Part shown: piece by piece, positions 7,844 through 15,666 of the stretch
Numbering within the stretch: position 1 is the stretch's first letter
Layout: each line of letters starts with the position of its first letter
DNA from: an uncultured Holophagaceae bacterium
GTDB lineage: Bacteria; Acidobacteriota; Holophagae; Holophagales; Holophagaceae
Assembly (NCBI GenBank): GCA_903927605.1
Contig: CAIYNT010000259.1
Location: 1 to 19,415, forward strand
Length of the DNA stretch: 19,415 nucleotides
Reading direction: 5' to 3'
Notes under the pieces: model-generated
Seen by the model: the letters and a program-made list of their open reading frames with translations, nothing else
Told to the model about the DNA's origin: nothing
The model's database searches: none
Made by a program: the position numbers and the translations under genes

Positions 7844-10800
7844 TAGCCCTGCTCGAGGGCGCCGAACCGCGCCAGGATGCGCTTGTCGCCGCCTTGGTCG
7901 AAGCGCACGGTGTAGGTGAGGCTGTCCCCGCGGCCTGAGGCCGCCAGCACCACGCCCGGACCGAACCGTGGGCTCTGCACGCGCGTACCGGCAGGGAATG
8001 CTCTGGGATCCTGGCTTTCGGCGGGCTCGGCGGACCTGGCTCCCGAGGCTTCTTGCGCCGGAGCCGGGTCGGGTCGGACCCGGTTGAAGAAGCTGCGGAT
8101 GCGCTGCAGCTCCGTGGCGACGGAGGCGCCACCCGCGCCGCGGGTGAAGGAGTGGCCGGGGCGTATGCCTTCACCGGCCTGGTAGATCTCGGTGCCCCAG
8201 CGGATGGGCGTGGTGAGCACCGCGGCCGGGAGTTCCCGCAGGAAGCGACTGGGCATGGCCAACATCTCGGTGCCCATGATGCGGCGGCGCCGGGCGGCGC
8301 TCAGCGTCAAGCGCCGCTGGGCGCGGGTGATGGCCACATAGAAGAGGCGCCGCTCCTCCTCCAGGCCCTCCGGTGTCTCCCGGGCGTTGCGATTGGGGAA
8401 GACGTCCTCTTCCATGCCCACCACGAAGACGTAGGGGAACTCCAGGCCTTTGGCGCAGTGGATGGTCATGAGGCTGAGGTGCGCGGATTCCTCGATCTGG
8501 TCTGCGTCCGCGGCCAGCGTGATGCGATCCAGGAACTCGGATAGACGCAGACCCAGCGACTCGGATTCGGCGGCGGCGCTGAGGAATTCCTCCAGGTTGC
8601 GGATGCGGCCTTCCGCCTCCAGCGTGGCCTCATCTTCGAGGCTCTGCAGATAGCCGCTCTCCTGCAGCGCCCACCGCACCAGGCCCGTGAGGCCCATGGC
8701 TTCGCGCTCAGTCTGGGCCCGTCGGAACAGCTCCAGGAACTTCCCCAGCTCGCGCTGGGCGCGGCCCTTCAGGTCACCGGAGCGCAGCAGCAGGGCCAGC
8801 CCTTCAAGGGGCGTGCCGCCCTCGGGAATGGCGCCCTCGATCTTCCCGAGGGTGGTGGGCCCCACGCCGCGGGAGGGCGCATTCACACAGCGGCGGAAGC
8901 TCACCAGGTCGAAGGGATTCGACATGAGCCGCAGGTACGAGATGAGGTCCTTCACTTCCTGGCGCTCGTAGAATTTCACACCACCCACCAGGCGGTAGGG
9001 TAGGTTCTGGGCCCGCAGGGCCTCTTCCAGCTGCCGGGACTGCCAGTTGGCCCGGTAGAGCACGGCCGCCTTGGCTTCCGGATCGGTGGAGCGCAGCTCC
9101 TGGATGCGCTGCACCACCCATTCCGCCTCCAGGCGCCCTTCGTCGGAAAGTTTGAAGACGATGGCCTCGCCCTCACCAAGCTCCGTGATCAGCGCGCCCT
9201 TGCCCTCCACCCGCTGGGCGTTGTTGGCGATCACCTCGGAAGCCGCGTCCAGGATCTTCTTGGTGGAGCGGTAGTTCTGCAGCAACTCGATGCGCACCGC
9301 TTCCGGGAAGTCCTGCTGGAAGTCCAGGATGTTGCGGATGTCGGCGCCTCTCCAGCCATAGATGGAGTTGTGGGTCACCAGACCATTGGCGAGGAAGTTG
9401 TGGACACCCTCGATATCCAGATCGAAGACTTCCGCTTTCAGTGGTACCCGCTCCACGCGGTCCACCACATCCAAGCCGCCTTCACCGTCGAACAGTGCCA
9501 TGCCGGGCTTCAGGTTACAGGCTGGCAGAAAAGGCAGGCTGCTGGTTTCGCGCCCGGGGCTGACGCCCAGCCGGGCCTGCAGGTGGATGTCGGCGTCCAG
9601 ATGTTTCCGGATGCGCTCCGCCATGTGGCGGATGTCGCCATAGGAAGCTGCGCAGGTTTCCACTCGCCAACTCGATGAGCCGGCCTTGGCCGGGCGCACC
9701 GACAGACCGAGCCCTGCGAGGATTCGGCGATCCTGCACGCTCTGACCGGTCATGGAGATGCGATGCATGGGCCGTTTCCCGCGCCGGTCGCCGCACAAGG
9801 TGACCACCACCTGGCGGCGCAGACCCGTACTGGCCTGGGCCCGGTGATGGGGCGCTTCCGACGCCATGCCCAGATCCGAGAGCAGCCGCTCGGCGCCAGT
9901 TTGCGAATCTACGGATGCGAACACACGCCGGATGGCTTCCGCATCGTGGACCAGTCCCTTCGTCGAGCTCCCCTTGCGCGGCACGAAGGGGAGCGTTGGA
10001 AGCTGGTAATGGAGCGACCACACTTCCTCCTGGAGGCGGGCCTCCTGTTCACTGGCGTGGGTGGACACCACCCACAGCTCATCAGCATGTTCCTGTCTGG
10101 CCCGCTGCAGGAATCCGACGACGGGTTTCACCTGGCCCCGCGTGTGGGTCTGGCTGGTGCCCAGGCGCCAGCCGATGCCCTGTTTGTGCATGAGGTAGAC
10201 AAAGTGCAGCTGCGGCGTGATACCGAGTCGGTAACCGGCAAAGTGGATGTGCTCCGGCGTGCTGGTGAGCCTTCTTCCCGAGGTGGTCGTGATGCGGATG
10301 CCAAGGCCCTGGCGCGACCGCACCGCAGCTTTCAGGACCCGCGTCGGCCTGAACTCGCCGCTACCGTGGGCGGCCAGGACAGAATCCCCAACCGCCACTT
10401 TCTCGATGGCCCGTTCCCGACCGTCCGCCATGCGCACGCTGGTACCCTTCACAAGGCACTGGTCCTCGTCGCCCACGACGCACAGGTTGTGGTGCCGCCG
10501 GGCCAGATGCTGCACCAGCAGGTACTGGGCGCGGTTGGTGTCCTGGTACTCGTCCACCAGGATGAACTTGAAGCGCTCGCCGTAGACGGCCTGCACCACG
10601 GGATCCCGGAAGAGTCGCTCGGTCCAGAGCAGCAGGTCGTCGAAGTCGCAGGCGCGGTGGTTCTTCAGGCCCTTCTGGTATAGATCGTAGGCCTCGAGCA
10701 CCTTGCGGGTCCAGGGATCCAGGGCCTCTTCCCGGGCTTCGTCTGGCAGCAGGCAGCGGTTCTTGAAGTCGCCGATGATCTCAAGGACTTTCTTTGGATG

Positions 10801-11232
10801 GAACTGCTTCTCCGGCAGCTTCAGCTCGGCCAGCACCTGCTTGATGAGGCTCTTCTGATCGGCGGGGTCGAAGATGACGAAGTCGCGGCCCACGGGCGTA
10901 CGCTCGCCCTCGCGGCGCAGAATGCGAGTGCAGAAGCTGTGGAACGTGCTCACCCACATCTGCGCGGCAGGCACCGAGACCAGCCGCTGGACCCGCTCCC
11001 GCATCTCCTCCGCGGCCTTGTTGGTGAAGGTCATGGCCAGGATGGAGCCCGGATGGACACCCTCTTCCTCGATCAGCCAGGCGATGCGGCGCGTGATCAC
11101 CGTGGTCTTGCCGGACCCTGCACCGGCGAGGATCAACAGCGGCCCGTGGGCATGGCGGACCGCCTCCCGCTGGGGGGCGTTCAGGTGGCGGAGCAGGGGG
11201 TGATCGGTCGGTTCGGAGGCTGGGACAGGCAT
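7843..11232 (-). CDS. pcrA: PcrA/UvrD-type superfamily 1 DNA helicase, intein-containing precursor
   Basis: This is a 3'-5' DNA helicase for repair and replication-fork maintenance. The 1129-residue precursor would leave a 765-residue helicase once a 364-residue intein (259-622) is removed, near the usual PcrA/UvrD size. Visible motifs are Walker A AGAGSGKTT (36-44), motif Ia MTFTNKAAEEM, the DEYQD Walker B (227-231), motif III split as GDEDQ|SIYGWRGA, motif IV NYRST (653-657), motif V around TIHCAKGLEFPYVF (923-936) and motif VI YVAITRAQRR (965-974). A proline/glutamate-rich linker leads to a C-terminal Tudor-like domain (about 1081-1129), typical of PcrA. Without splicing, motif III would be broken and the enzyme inactive. 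It lies 20 bases after a cytochrome gene and overlaps the permease gene by one base. Confidence 0.93.
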   Translation of the reverse strand: MPVPASEPTDHPLLRHLNAPQREAVRHAHGPLLILAGAGSGKTTVITRRIAWLIEEEGVHPGSILAMTFTNKAAEEMRERVQRLVSVPAAQMWVSTFHSFCTRILRREGERTPVGRDFVIFDPADQKSLIKQVLAELKLPEKQFHPKKVLEIIGDFKNRCLLPDEAREEALDPWTRKVLEAYDLYQKGLKNHRACDFDDLLLWTERLFRDPVVQAVYGERFKFILVDEYQDTNRAQYLLVQHLARRHHNLCVVGDEDQCLVKGTSVRMADGRERAIEKVAVGDSVLAAHGSGEFRPTRVLKAAVRSRQGLGIRITTTSGRRLTSTPEHIHFAGYRLGITPQLHFVYLMHKQGIGWRLGTSQTHTRGQVKPVVGFLQRARQEHADELWVVSTHASEQEARLQEEVWSLHYQLPTLPFVPRKGSSTKGLVHDAEAIRRVFASVDSQTGAERLLSDLGMASEAPHHRAQASTGLRRQVVVTLCGDRRGKRPMHRISMTGQSVQDRRILAGLGLSVRPAKAGSSSWRVETCAASYGDIRHMAERIRKHLDADIHLQARLGVSPGRETSSLPFLPACNLKPGMALFDGEGGLDVVDRVERVPLKAEVFDLDIEGVHNFLANGLVTHNSIYGWRGADIRNILDFQQDFPEAVRIELLQNYRSTKKILDAASEVIANNAQRVEGKGALITELGEGEAIVFKLSDEGRLEAEWVVQRIQELRSTDPEAKAAVLYRANWQSRQLEEALRAQNLPYRLVGGVKFYERQEVKDLISYLRLMSNPFDLVSFRRCVNAPSRGVGPTTLGKIEGAIPEGGTPLEGLALLLRSGDLKGRAQRELGKFLELFRRAQTEREAMGLTGLVRWALQESGYLQSLEDEATLEAEGRIRNLEEFLSAAAESESLGLRLSEFLDRITLAADADQIEESAHLSLMTIHCAKGLEFPYVFVVGMEEDVFPNRNARETPEGLEEERRLFYVAITRAQRRLTLSAARRRRIMGTEMLAMPSRFLRELPAAVLTTPIRWGTEIYQAGEGIRPGHSFTRGAGGASVATELQRIRSFFNRVRPDPAPAQEASGARSAEPAESQDPRAFPAGTRVQSPRFGPGVVLAASGRGDSLTYTVRFDQGGDKRILARFGALEQG
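9367..10458 (-). mobile_element. Intein within PcrA/UvrD (364 codons), with putative nuclease domain
   Basis: The protein-splicing element runs from precursor Cys259 to Asn622, followed by Ser623. Block A is CLVKGTSVRMADGRERAIE. Block B is TPEH (Thr325, His328) in RLTSTPEHIHFAG. Block F/G is VFDLDIEGVHNFLANGLVTHN (602-622), with the penultimate His621 and terminal Asn622 needed for branch resolution. All splicing residues are present, so it should be active. Flanking residues GDEDQ and SIYGWRGA rejoin to a normal motif III. Residues about 340-565 are an insert between the splicing halves with a GIY-YIG-like pattern (FVYLM..10..RLG, then Arg377/379, then Glu402/403), followed by a basic region that may bind DNA. 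No LAGLIDADG motif is evident. The splicing call is firm; the nuclease class is tentative. Confidence 0.92.
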
Positions 11233-11252
11233 TCGTCCATGCTACCGGGCCC

Positions 11253-11615
11253 CTACGGGGTCGGCGCGATGACCTTGCCCTTCTCCGCCTTGCGGAGGAC
11301 CTCCTTGACCAGGAGCTGAATGTCGTCATCCGTGAGTCGATCCTTGAAGGAGGGCATGACGATCCCGAAGAGTTTGCCCTTCTGGATGGTCTTCACCATG
11401 TCTGCATCGCTCTCCTTCCCCGCCTCCTTGGCATCCGTAAAGTCGAAGCCGCCCAGCTTCTTGCCCTCAAGGGCATGGCCCGAGCCATCCGGCCCGTGGC
11501 ACTTCACGCAGTTGGCCGAGTAGAAGGCCTTCAGGTCATTCAGGGTCTTGGCCGGGGCCTGGGCCCGGAGGCTCGGAAGGAACAGCAGGGCCGGGATCAG
11601 GAGCATGCACCGCAT
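11253..11615 (-). CDS. Small monohaem class I c-type cytochrome
   Basis: This 120-residue periplasmic electron carrier starts MRCMLLIPALLFLPSLRAQA, a signal peptide with an AxA-type cleavage site. Haem attachment is CVKCH (36-40), and the likely axial ligand is Met87 in the IVMPSF loop, followed by a helix typical of class I cytochromes (DDIQLLVKEVLRKA). I chose the ATG at 11615 because GAGG lies five bases upstream and the signal peptide then begins correctly; an ATG 18 bases upstream has no such support. The gene ends 20 bases before pcrA. The redox partner is unknown. Confidence 0.88.
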   Translation of the reverse strand: MRCMLLIPALLFLPSLRAQAPAKTLNDLKAFYSANCVKCHGPDGSGHALEGKKLGGFDFTDAKEAGKESDADMVKTIQKGKLFGIVMPSFKDRLTDDDIQLLVKEVLRKAEKGKVIAPTP

Positions 11616-11679
11616 GGCGACCTCGTTGAGCAATGAATCACCAAACTATGAACCCAGTTCCCCAGCCCGCAAGGGCCAC

Positions 11680-12009
11680 TCAGGATTTTTTCCGGGCCGC
11701 CAGGGGCCGGACCACCTCCACCAGCAGGCGTCGCGCCTCGGCATCACTGAGTTGACGCCGGAATCCGGGCATGGCCCCCTTGCCGCGGAGGATCGAGGCC
11801 ACCAGATCCGCCTCCTCCTGCTTCACCAACCAGCGTCCATCCCCAAGGTTGCGCCCTCCGAGTCGCGCGCCGTTCGGCCCCCGGCCCGTGCCATCCGCGC
11901 CGTGGCAGACGGCACAGCGCTCCTGGAAAAAGGCCTTCAGATCCCGGACCTCGGCGGCCAGAGGTGTGCAGAGGAGCACCAGCAACAGCGTCGCGAAAGA
12001 CGGAATCAT
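11680..12009 (-). CDS. Small monohaem class I c-type cytochrome
   Basis: This 109-residue protein has a signal peptide (MIPSFATLLLVLLCTPLAAE, cleavage probably after Ala19), haem motif CAVCH (32-36) and probable axial Met80 in the GAMPGF loop, with a C-terminal helix SDAEARRLLVEVV. It is clearly a paralogue or analogue of the cytochrome 64 bases downstream: both have DLKAF before the haem motif, CHGxDGxG after it, and a MPxF ligand loop. The pair probably shares a transcript and a periplasmic electron-transfer role. The partner is not in the window. Confidence 0.87.
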   Translation of the reverse strand: MIPSFATLLLVLLCTPLAAEVRDLKAFFQERCAVCHGADGTGRGPNGARLGGRNLGDGRWLVKQEEADLVASILRGKGAMPGFRRQLSDAEARRLLVEVVRPLAARKKS

Positions 12010-12056
12010 GGGTCGAACCTATCATGCATGACCGACAGTCGTTAGGCTGGAACCGC

Positions 12057-12140
12057 GCGCCCGTGGCGGAATGGCAGACGCCAGCGACTTAAAATCGCTT
12101 GCCGCAAGGCGTGGGGGTTCGAGTCCCCCCGGGCGCACCA
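12057..12140 (+). tRNA. tRNA-Leu (anticodon UAA)
   Basis: The acceptor arm GCGCCCG (12057-12063) pairs perfectly with CGGGCGC (12130-12136), followed by A and an encoded CCA. The anticodon stem AGCGA/TCGCT encloses the loop CTTAAAA, giving anticodon TAA at 12090-12092. A class II long variable arm (around GCCGCAAGGC) and the T-arm GGGGGTTCGAGTCCCCC are clear. Length is 84 including CCA. It reads UUA/UUG leucine codons. Confidence 0.97.
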
Positions 12141-12185
12141 AGGCTGTGGCCAACTGGGTTGCTATGCTCAGCCCGCCGGGTGCCG

Positions 12186-12204
12186 GCTCGGCTTAGCCCC
12201 GAGC
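12186..12204 (+). terminator. Hairpin downstream of tRNA-Leu
   Basis: GCTCGG (12186-12191) pairs with CCGAGC (12199-12204) around a 7-base loop, 46 bases after the tRNA. There is no T-run, so termination or processing is only a suggestion. The hairpin runs into a second copy of the tRNA 3' end sequence GCGCACCAAG (12203-12212; first copy 12133-12142). Confidence 0.35.
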
Positions 12205-12263
12205 GCACCAAGTTCCACAATGATTCTGGTCTGGCCGCCCGATCGTCTGTGGCGTAACCTCCT

Positions 12264-12316
12264 CGCCGGATCCTCGCTCCGCTGGCCTGTCCCGCAGGCC
12301 GCTCCGCGATCCGGCG
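12264..12316. repeat. Nested GC-rich inverted repeat next to the chemoreceptor stop
   Basis: Outer arms CGCCGGATC (12264-12272) and GATCCGGCG (12308-12316) are perfect complements. Inner arms GGCCTG (12284-12289) and CAGGCC (12295-12300) close on the loop TCCCG. It ends six bases before the chemoreceptor stop on the minus strand, so it may act as that gene's terminator. Its symmetric, GC-rich, two-level structure also resembles a REP-like intergenic repeat. Part of it, CCGCTCCGCGATCC (12299-12312), recurs with one change at 17015-17028. Confidence 0.55.
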
Positions 12317-12321
12317 GTCGG

Positions 12322-14022
12322 TTAGGTCTTGAACCGTACCAGGAGGGCGGTCAGCCCTTCGGCGGTGCGGACCAGTTCCTGGGTCGTGGTGGCATTGCTG
12401 TCCACGGTTCCGGACAGCTGGATGGCCGCGCTGGCGTTCTGCACCGCCTGCTGGGCGCCCAGCTCCACCTGCTTGGCGACTTCCTCGCTGGCCTTGGCCT
12501 GTTCGCCCGAGGCGGCCTCGATCTGCGTAGACATGGCGGCCACTTCGGCGATGTGATCCCGGATGGTCACCAGGGCCTGGACCACCTCCTGGACCGTGGC
12601 CTTGCCCTGGGTCACGGCGCGGTTGCTGCCCTCGATGAGCGCGGCAATCTCCCGGGCGGACGCATCACTGCGCTCGGCCAGTTTCCGCACTTCCTCAGCC
12701 ACCACCGCGAAGCCCTTGCCAAGCTGGCCGGCCGTGGCCGCCTCGATGGCGGCATTCAGCGAAAGCAGGTTGGTCTGGCGGGCGATGTCCTGGATCACCT
12801 GGACTGCTTCCACCATCTGGGCGGTGGCCTCTTCGACCCGATCCATGGCCCGGATGGCGGCCTGGCCCGAAGTATCCGCGGTCTGGGCGGTGCGGGCCGC
12901 TTCCGTGGAACGGCGATGGCTGGACTGGACGTTGTCCGCGACTTCCCGCACCGAGGCAGAGAGTTCGGTGATGGCCGAGGCCATGCGATCCGTGGAGGTG
13001 CGCTGGTCGTCGGCATTCCGGGCGATTTCATGGCTGGTGCTGGCGATCTCGTGGGTGGCCGAGGCGATCACCTCGCTGTTCAGGCGGACCCGTTCCGCGT
13101 CGAACCGGATGCGGTTGATGGTGTTCTTGAGGTGGGCCTGCATGCGGCGCACGGTGACCATCAGGCTGGTCCGGTCGCCGGGGCGCGTGGGAATGTCCGT
13201 GCGGAGGTTCCCATCCGCGAGAGCCTGGGCCATGAAGAGGGCATGCTTGGGATCGCCGCCCAGCTGGTGGTCGAGGATCTGGACCAGTTGGCCGAAGACG
13301 AGCAGGGCCGCCAGCACGCTGAGCAGCGCTCCGCCCCCCAGCACCCACATGCCCGTGGCCGCCTGTGAGGAGATGCTGGCGAGCCGCGCATCCGCCTCTT
13401 TGCTGTCGGCCTCCCGCAGGCCGCTGCCCTGGGTGGCGGCGGTGGCCCGGAGGGTGGTCGCTTCCGCTCGGGTGCTCATGAAGGTCGAGAAGGTGAGCGC
13501 CGCCGTCAGGCAGAAGAGGGCCAGGACAATGGCCGCAGCCGACCATACTCGGCCGTGGAGTCCCAGCTGAGGGAAGGGGCTCCAGATTTTCCGCTCTGGG
13601 TCCTCCATGGGCTGTCCGGCCTGGGCCCTGGCATACATGCGCTCGGCTTCCACGATCTGAGTCTGGGTGGGCTTGCTGCGGATGGAGACATACCCCACGG
13701 TCTGCCCCTTCTCCTCGATGGGCGTGACGCTGGCATCCACCCAGTAGAAATCGCCATTCTTGCAGCGGTTCTTCACCATGCCCTGCCAGCCCTTGCCGGC
13801 CTTGACCGTGCGCCAGAGATCCTCGAAGGCCGCCGGGGGCATGTCTGGGTGCCGGACCATATTGTGGGGCTGGCCTACGAGCTCCGCCTCAGTGAACCCG
13901 CTGATGCGCATGAACTCCTCGTTCACATAAGTGATCACGCCCCGGAGGTCCGTGGTGGTGACGATGAACGCCCCCTCCTTCAGATGGTGTTCCTTCTGGG
14001 TGACCGGCATGTTGACGCGCAT
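12322..14022 (-). CDS. Methyl-accepting chemotaxis protein with N-terminal PAS (Aer-like)
   Basis: This 566-residue chemoreceptor has an Aer-type PAS domain at residues 12-118, with [45 protein letters not shown] and VTPI. Aer homologues bind FAD and sense redox or oxygen; cofactor binding here is inferred. Two membrane segments (159-181 and 223-247) bracket a short 40-residue loop, so the main sensor is cytoplasmic. A HAMP-like region follows (about 248-306), then the MCP signalling domain. The hairpin tip (about 411-452) has [17 protein letters not shown] and [17 protein letters not shown], with the less usual TAGQLGKG between. No CheR/CheB tether pentapeptide is present at the C-terminus (LVRFKT). 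The ribosome-binding site GGAG lies seven bases before the ATG at 14022. No che genes are nearby. Confidence 0.92.
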   Translation of the reverse strand: MRVNMPVTQKEHHLKEGAFIVTTTDLRGVITYVNEEFMRISGFTEAELVGQPHNMVRHPDMPPAAFEDLWRTVKAGKGWQGMVKNRCKNGDFYWVDASVTPIEEKGQTVGYVSIRSKPTQTQIVEAERMYARAQAGQPMEDPERKIWSPFPQLGLHGRVWSAAAIVLALFCLTAALTFSTFMSTRAEATTLRATAATQGSGLREADSKEADARLASISSQAATGMWVLGGGALLSVLAALLVFGQLVQILDHQLGGDPKHALFMAQALADGNLRTDIPTRPGDRTSLMVTVRRMQAHLKNTINRIRFDAERVRLNSEVIASATHEIASTSHEIARNADDQRTSTDRMASAITELSASVREVADNVQSSHRRSTEAARTAQTADTSGQAAIRAMDRVEEATAQMVEAVQVIQDIARQTNLLSLNAAIEAATAGQLGKGFAVVAEEVRKLAERSDASAREIAALIEGSNRAVTQGKATVQEVVQALVTIRDHIAEVAAMSTQIEAASGEQAKASEEVAKQVELGAQQAVQNASAAIQLSGTVDSNATTTQELVRTAEGLTALLVRFKT

Positions 14023-14125
14023 GGGGCTGCTCCGATGGCCGAGGACCGAGGACCGACCGGACGCCCGAAGCCGTCGCAGGCCGGTTACCCCAGCTGATTC
14101 GGCTCGAGATAGGCAGATCTTGATT

Positions 14126-14659
14126 TTAGGGCAGCAGCTTCAGCAGCGGGATCAGGATCCCGTTGAACCGCTTCCACCCAGACAGGTCGCCATGGACTAG
14201 GCGCCGGACTTTCACCCAGTCGTACTCGGCGGCGGCCTTGGGCACACCCTTCAGCATGAAGGCATAGGCCAGGATCCGGGCGGCCACGGCGGGATCCATG
14301 GCCAGCTCCGGCTGCTCCACCAGATCGGCCCCGACCAGCTTCCCGAACCGGGCGTATTCAGAGCGGCCGACAATCGGGACAAAGCCCCGGCCGCAGAACT
14401 TCGCGCCATCGCCCGGCTCGAGGTTGCCCAGGCTGCGGTCGAACTCGTACATGCGGCGGAAGTAGGCCTCACTGCCGGCCTCCTTCTCGGGCGCGAACAG
14501 ATAGCTCTCCGAGCCGATGGTGGCGATGGCCGCGACTTCCATGGCGGGATCGAGAATCTTCAGGGCTGAGAGCGCCTCGACAACCAGGGGCCAGTGCGCT
14601 TCCACATTCGCGCGGGGCGCGTGGAGGAGGGTGGCGATGGCTTCCGCCGTGAAGTGCAT
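14126..14659 (-). CDS. Glycoside hydrolase family 19-like lytic enzyme
   Basis: This 177-residue protein resembles the short GH19 chitinase/lysozyme-like proteins that cleave chitin or peptidoglycan. Visible hallmarks are [16 protein letters not shown], with candidate catalytic Glu residues, then [24 protein letters not shown], the counterpart of the family's GRGxxQxTGRxNY segment (the Gln is Val or Pro here). The C-terminal part is helical. The ATG at 14659 has GGGAG eight bases upstream. A longer frame to a TTG at 14710 lacks support. I see no signal peptide, so it would stay in the cytoplasm unless exported by a holin, lysis or other route. No phage genes adjoin it. Confidence 0.75.
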   Translation of the reverse strand: MHFTAEAIATLLHAPRANVEAHWPLVVEALSALKILDPAMEVAAIATIGSESYLFAPEKEAGSEAYFRRMYEFDRSLGNLEPGDGAKFCGRGFVPIVGRSEYARFGKLVGADLVEQPELAMDPAVAARILAYAFMLKGVPKAAAEYDWVKVRRLVHGDLSGWKRFNGILIPLLKLLP

Positions 14660-14739
14660 GGGCTGGCTCCCGGTGGGAAAGCGGCGTGCGGGAAGGACGG
14701 AGAGGGCCAATCTACCACGGGGCCAGGCATCATGGAGGC

Positions 14740-15618
14740 ATGGTCATCCACCGGTTGAATCTGGGCGGCTCCGAAGCCGGGATCGCTGATACCGGCGCCG
14801 AGCTCCAGACTCTGCGCCTTGGGGGCCTGGAGCTGCTCTGGAATGCGGGGCCACTCTGGCCCCGCCATGCCCCACTGCTCTTTCCCATCGTGGGTGCATT
14901 GAAGGGTGATGTCCTCCGCCACCGCGGGAGCACCTTCCCCATGCTCAGACACGGTTTCGCCCGGGACCGGCTCTTCAGCTGGGTTCGCCGCTCCAAGACT
15001 GGATGCACCCTGGAACTGAAGGATGACGCCGCGACCCGCTCAGCCTACCCATTCCAATTCCGGCTGACGGTCTCCTACGAGCTGGAAGCTTCTGGACTGC
15101 GCATGGAGGTGACCCTCCTGAATCCCGGCGATACCTCCTTGCCCGCGAGCCTGGGCCTGCACCCGGCCTTCCGCTGGCCCCTGCTTCCCGGAACCGCGAA
15201 GAGATCGCACCAACTGGTGTTCGAGGCGGGTGAGGCGGGCCCACTCCGGCGCCTCGACACCCAGGGACTCCTCGGGCCCGGACCGCATCCGACGCCCATT
15301 CGTGGCCGGGAGCTGGCCCTGTGCGAGGATCTGTTCGCCCAGGACGCCCTGATCTTCCTGCAGCCAAGGAGCCGGAGCCTGCGTTTCGAGGCCGCGGGCG
15401 GCCCCGCGCTGGCGCTGCGCTGGGAAGGTTTTCCGCACCTGGGGATCTGGGCCAAGTCTGACCCGCTTGAATCTTTTCTCTGCATCGAGCCTTGGGAGGG
15501 CCACGCCAGTCCTGCGGACTGGGACGGCGAATTCACCGACAAGCCCGGCGGATTCCTGCTGGCTCCAGGCGCCACGCGAAAATGGTCTCTCACCATTGCC
15601 CTGGCACCTGCCAGCTGA
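14740..15618 (+). CDS. Aldose 1-epimerase (mutarotase) family protein, LacX-like
   Basis: This 292-residue protein has the galactose-mutarotase fold: GAELQTLRLGGLELLWNAGPLW near the start, then RHAPLLFPIVG, then the RHGFARD segment with the candidate catalytic His, LGLHPAFRWPL in the middle and CIEPWEGHA near the end, which carries the probable catalytic base Glu. This combination marks the LacX-type branch, whose sugar substrate is not usually known. The ATG at 14740 fits the family N-terminus, although GGAGG is only one base upstream; an in-frame ATG at 14686 would add 18 residues. It is divergent from the GH19-like gene (80 bases apart) and convergent with miaB. Confidence 0.85.
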   Translation: MVIHRLNLGGSEAGIADTGAELQTLRLGGLELLWNAGPLWPRHAPLLFPIVGALKGDVLRHRGSTFPMLRHGFARDRLFSWVRRSKTGCTLELKDDAATRSAYPFQFRLTVSYELEASGLRMEVTLLNPGDTSLPASLGLHPAFRWPLLPGTAKRSHQLVFEAGEAGPLRRLDTQGLLGPGPHPTPIRGRELALCEDLFAQDALIFLQPRSRSLRFEAAGGPALALRWEGFPHLGIWAKSDPLESFLCIEPWEGHASPADWDGEFTDKPGGFLLAPGATRKWSLTIALAPAS

Positions 15619-15665
15619 CAGCCGACAGCTGATAGCTGACAGCCGACAGCTGATAGCTGACAGCC
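15613..15665. repeat. Heptamer tandem repeat between convergent genes
   Basis: A 21-base unit made of three related heptamers (AGCTGAC, AGCCGAC, AGCTGAT) occurs twice exactly (15613-15633 and 15634-15654), plus an 11-base partial third copy to 15665. The array begins inside the mutarotase stop codon region and ends two bases before the miaB stop, so it makes up the entire intergenic space. It resembles the heptameric short tandem repeats known from cyanobacteria and other bacteria. Confidence 0.9.
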
Positions 15666-15666
15666 C

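Noticed and set aside
6561..8174. 537-codon open frame overlapping the permease and the helicase end
   Set aside because: It is a different frame of the same strand, rich in Arg/Gly/Pro with no family pattern; the permease and helicase frames are well supported.
12143..12210. Second, degenerate tRNA after tRNA-Leu
   Set aside because: Only the final GCGCACCA matches; no anticodon or T-arm can be drawn.
12220..13368. 382-codon open frame opposite the chemoreceptor
   Set aside because: It is a shadow of the MCP signalling domain; the composition is antisense-like and the MCP motifs are unmistakable.
14023..14125. Riboswitch or sigma-28 promoter before the chemoreceptor
   Set aside because: GGGGTAACCGG on the minus strand resembles a GEMM 3' end, but no other part matches. 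A CTAAAATC/GCCTATCT pair looks flagellar-like, but the spacing is about five bases too short.
15613..15665. CRISPR-like array
   Set aside because: The repeats are directly adjacent heptamers with no spacers, and there are no cas genes.
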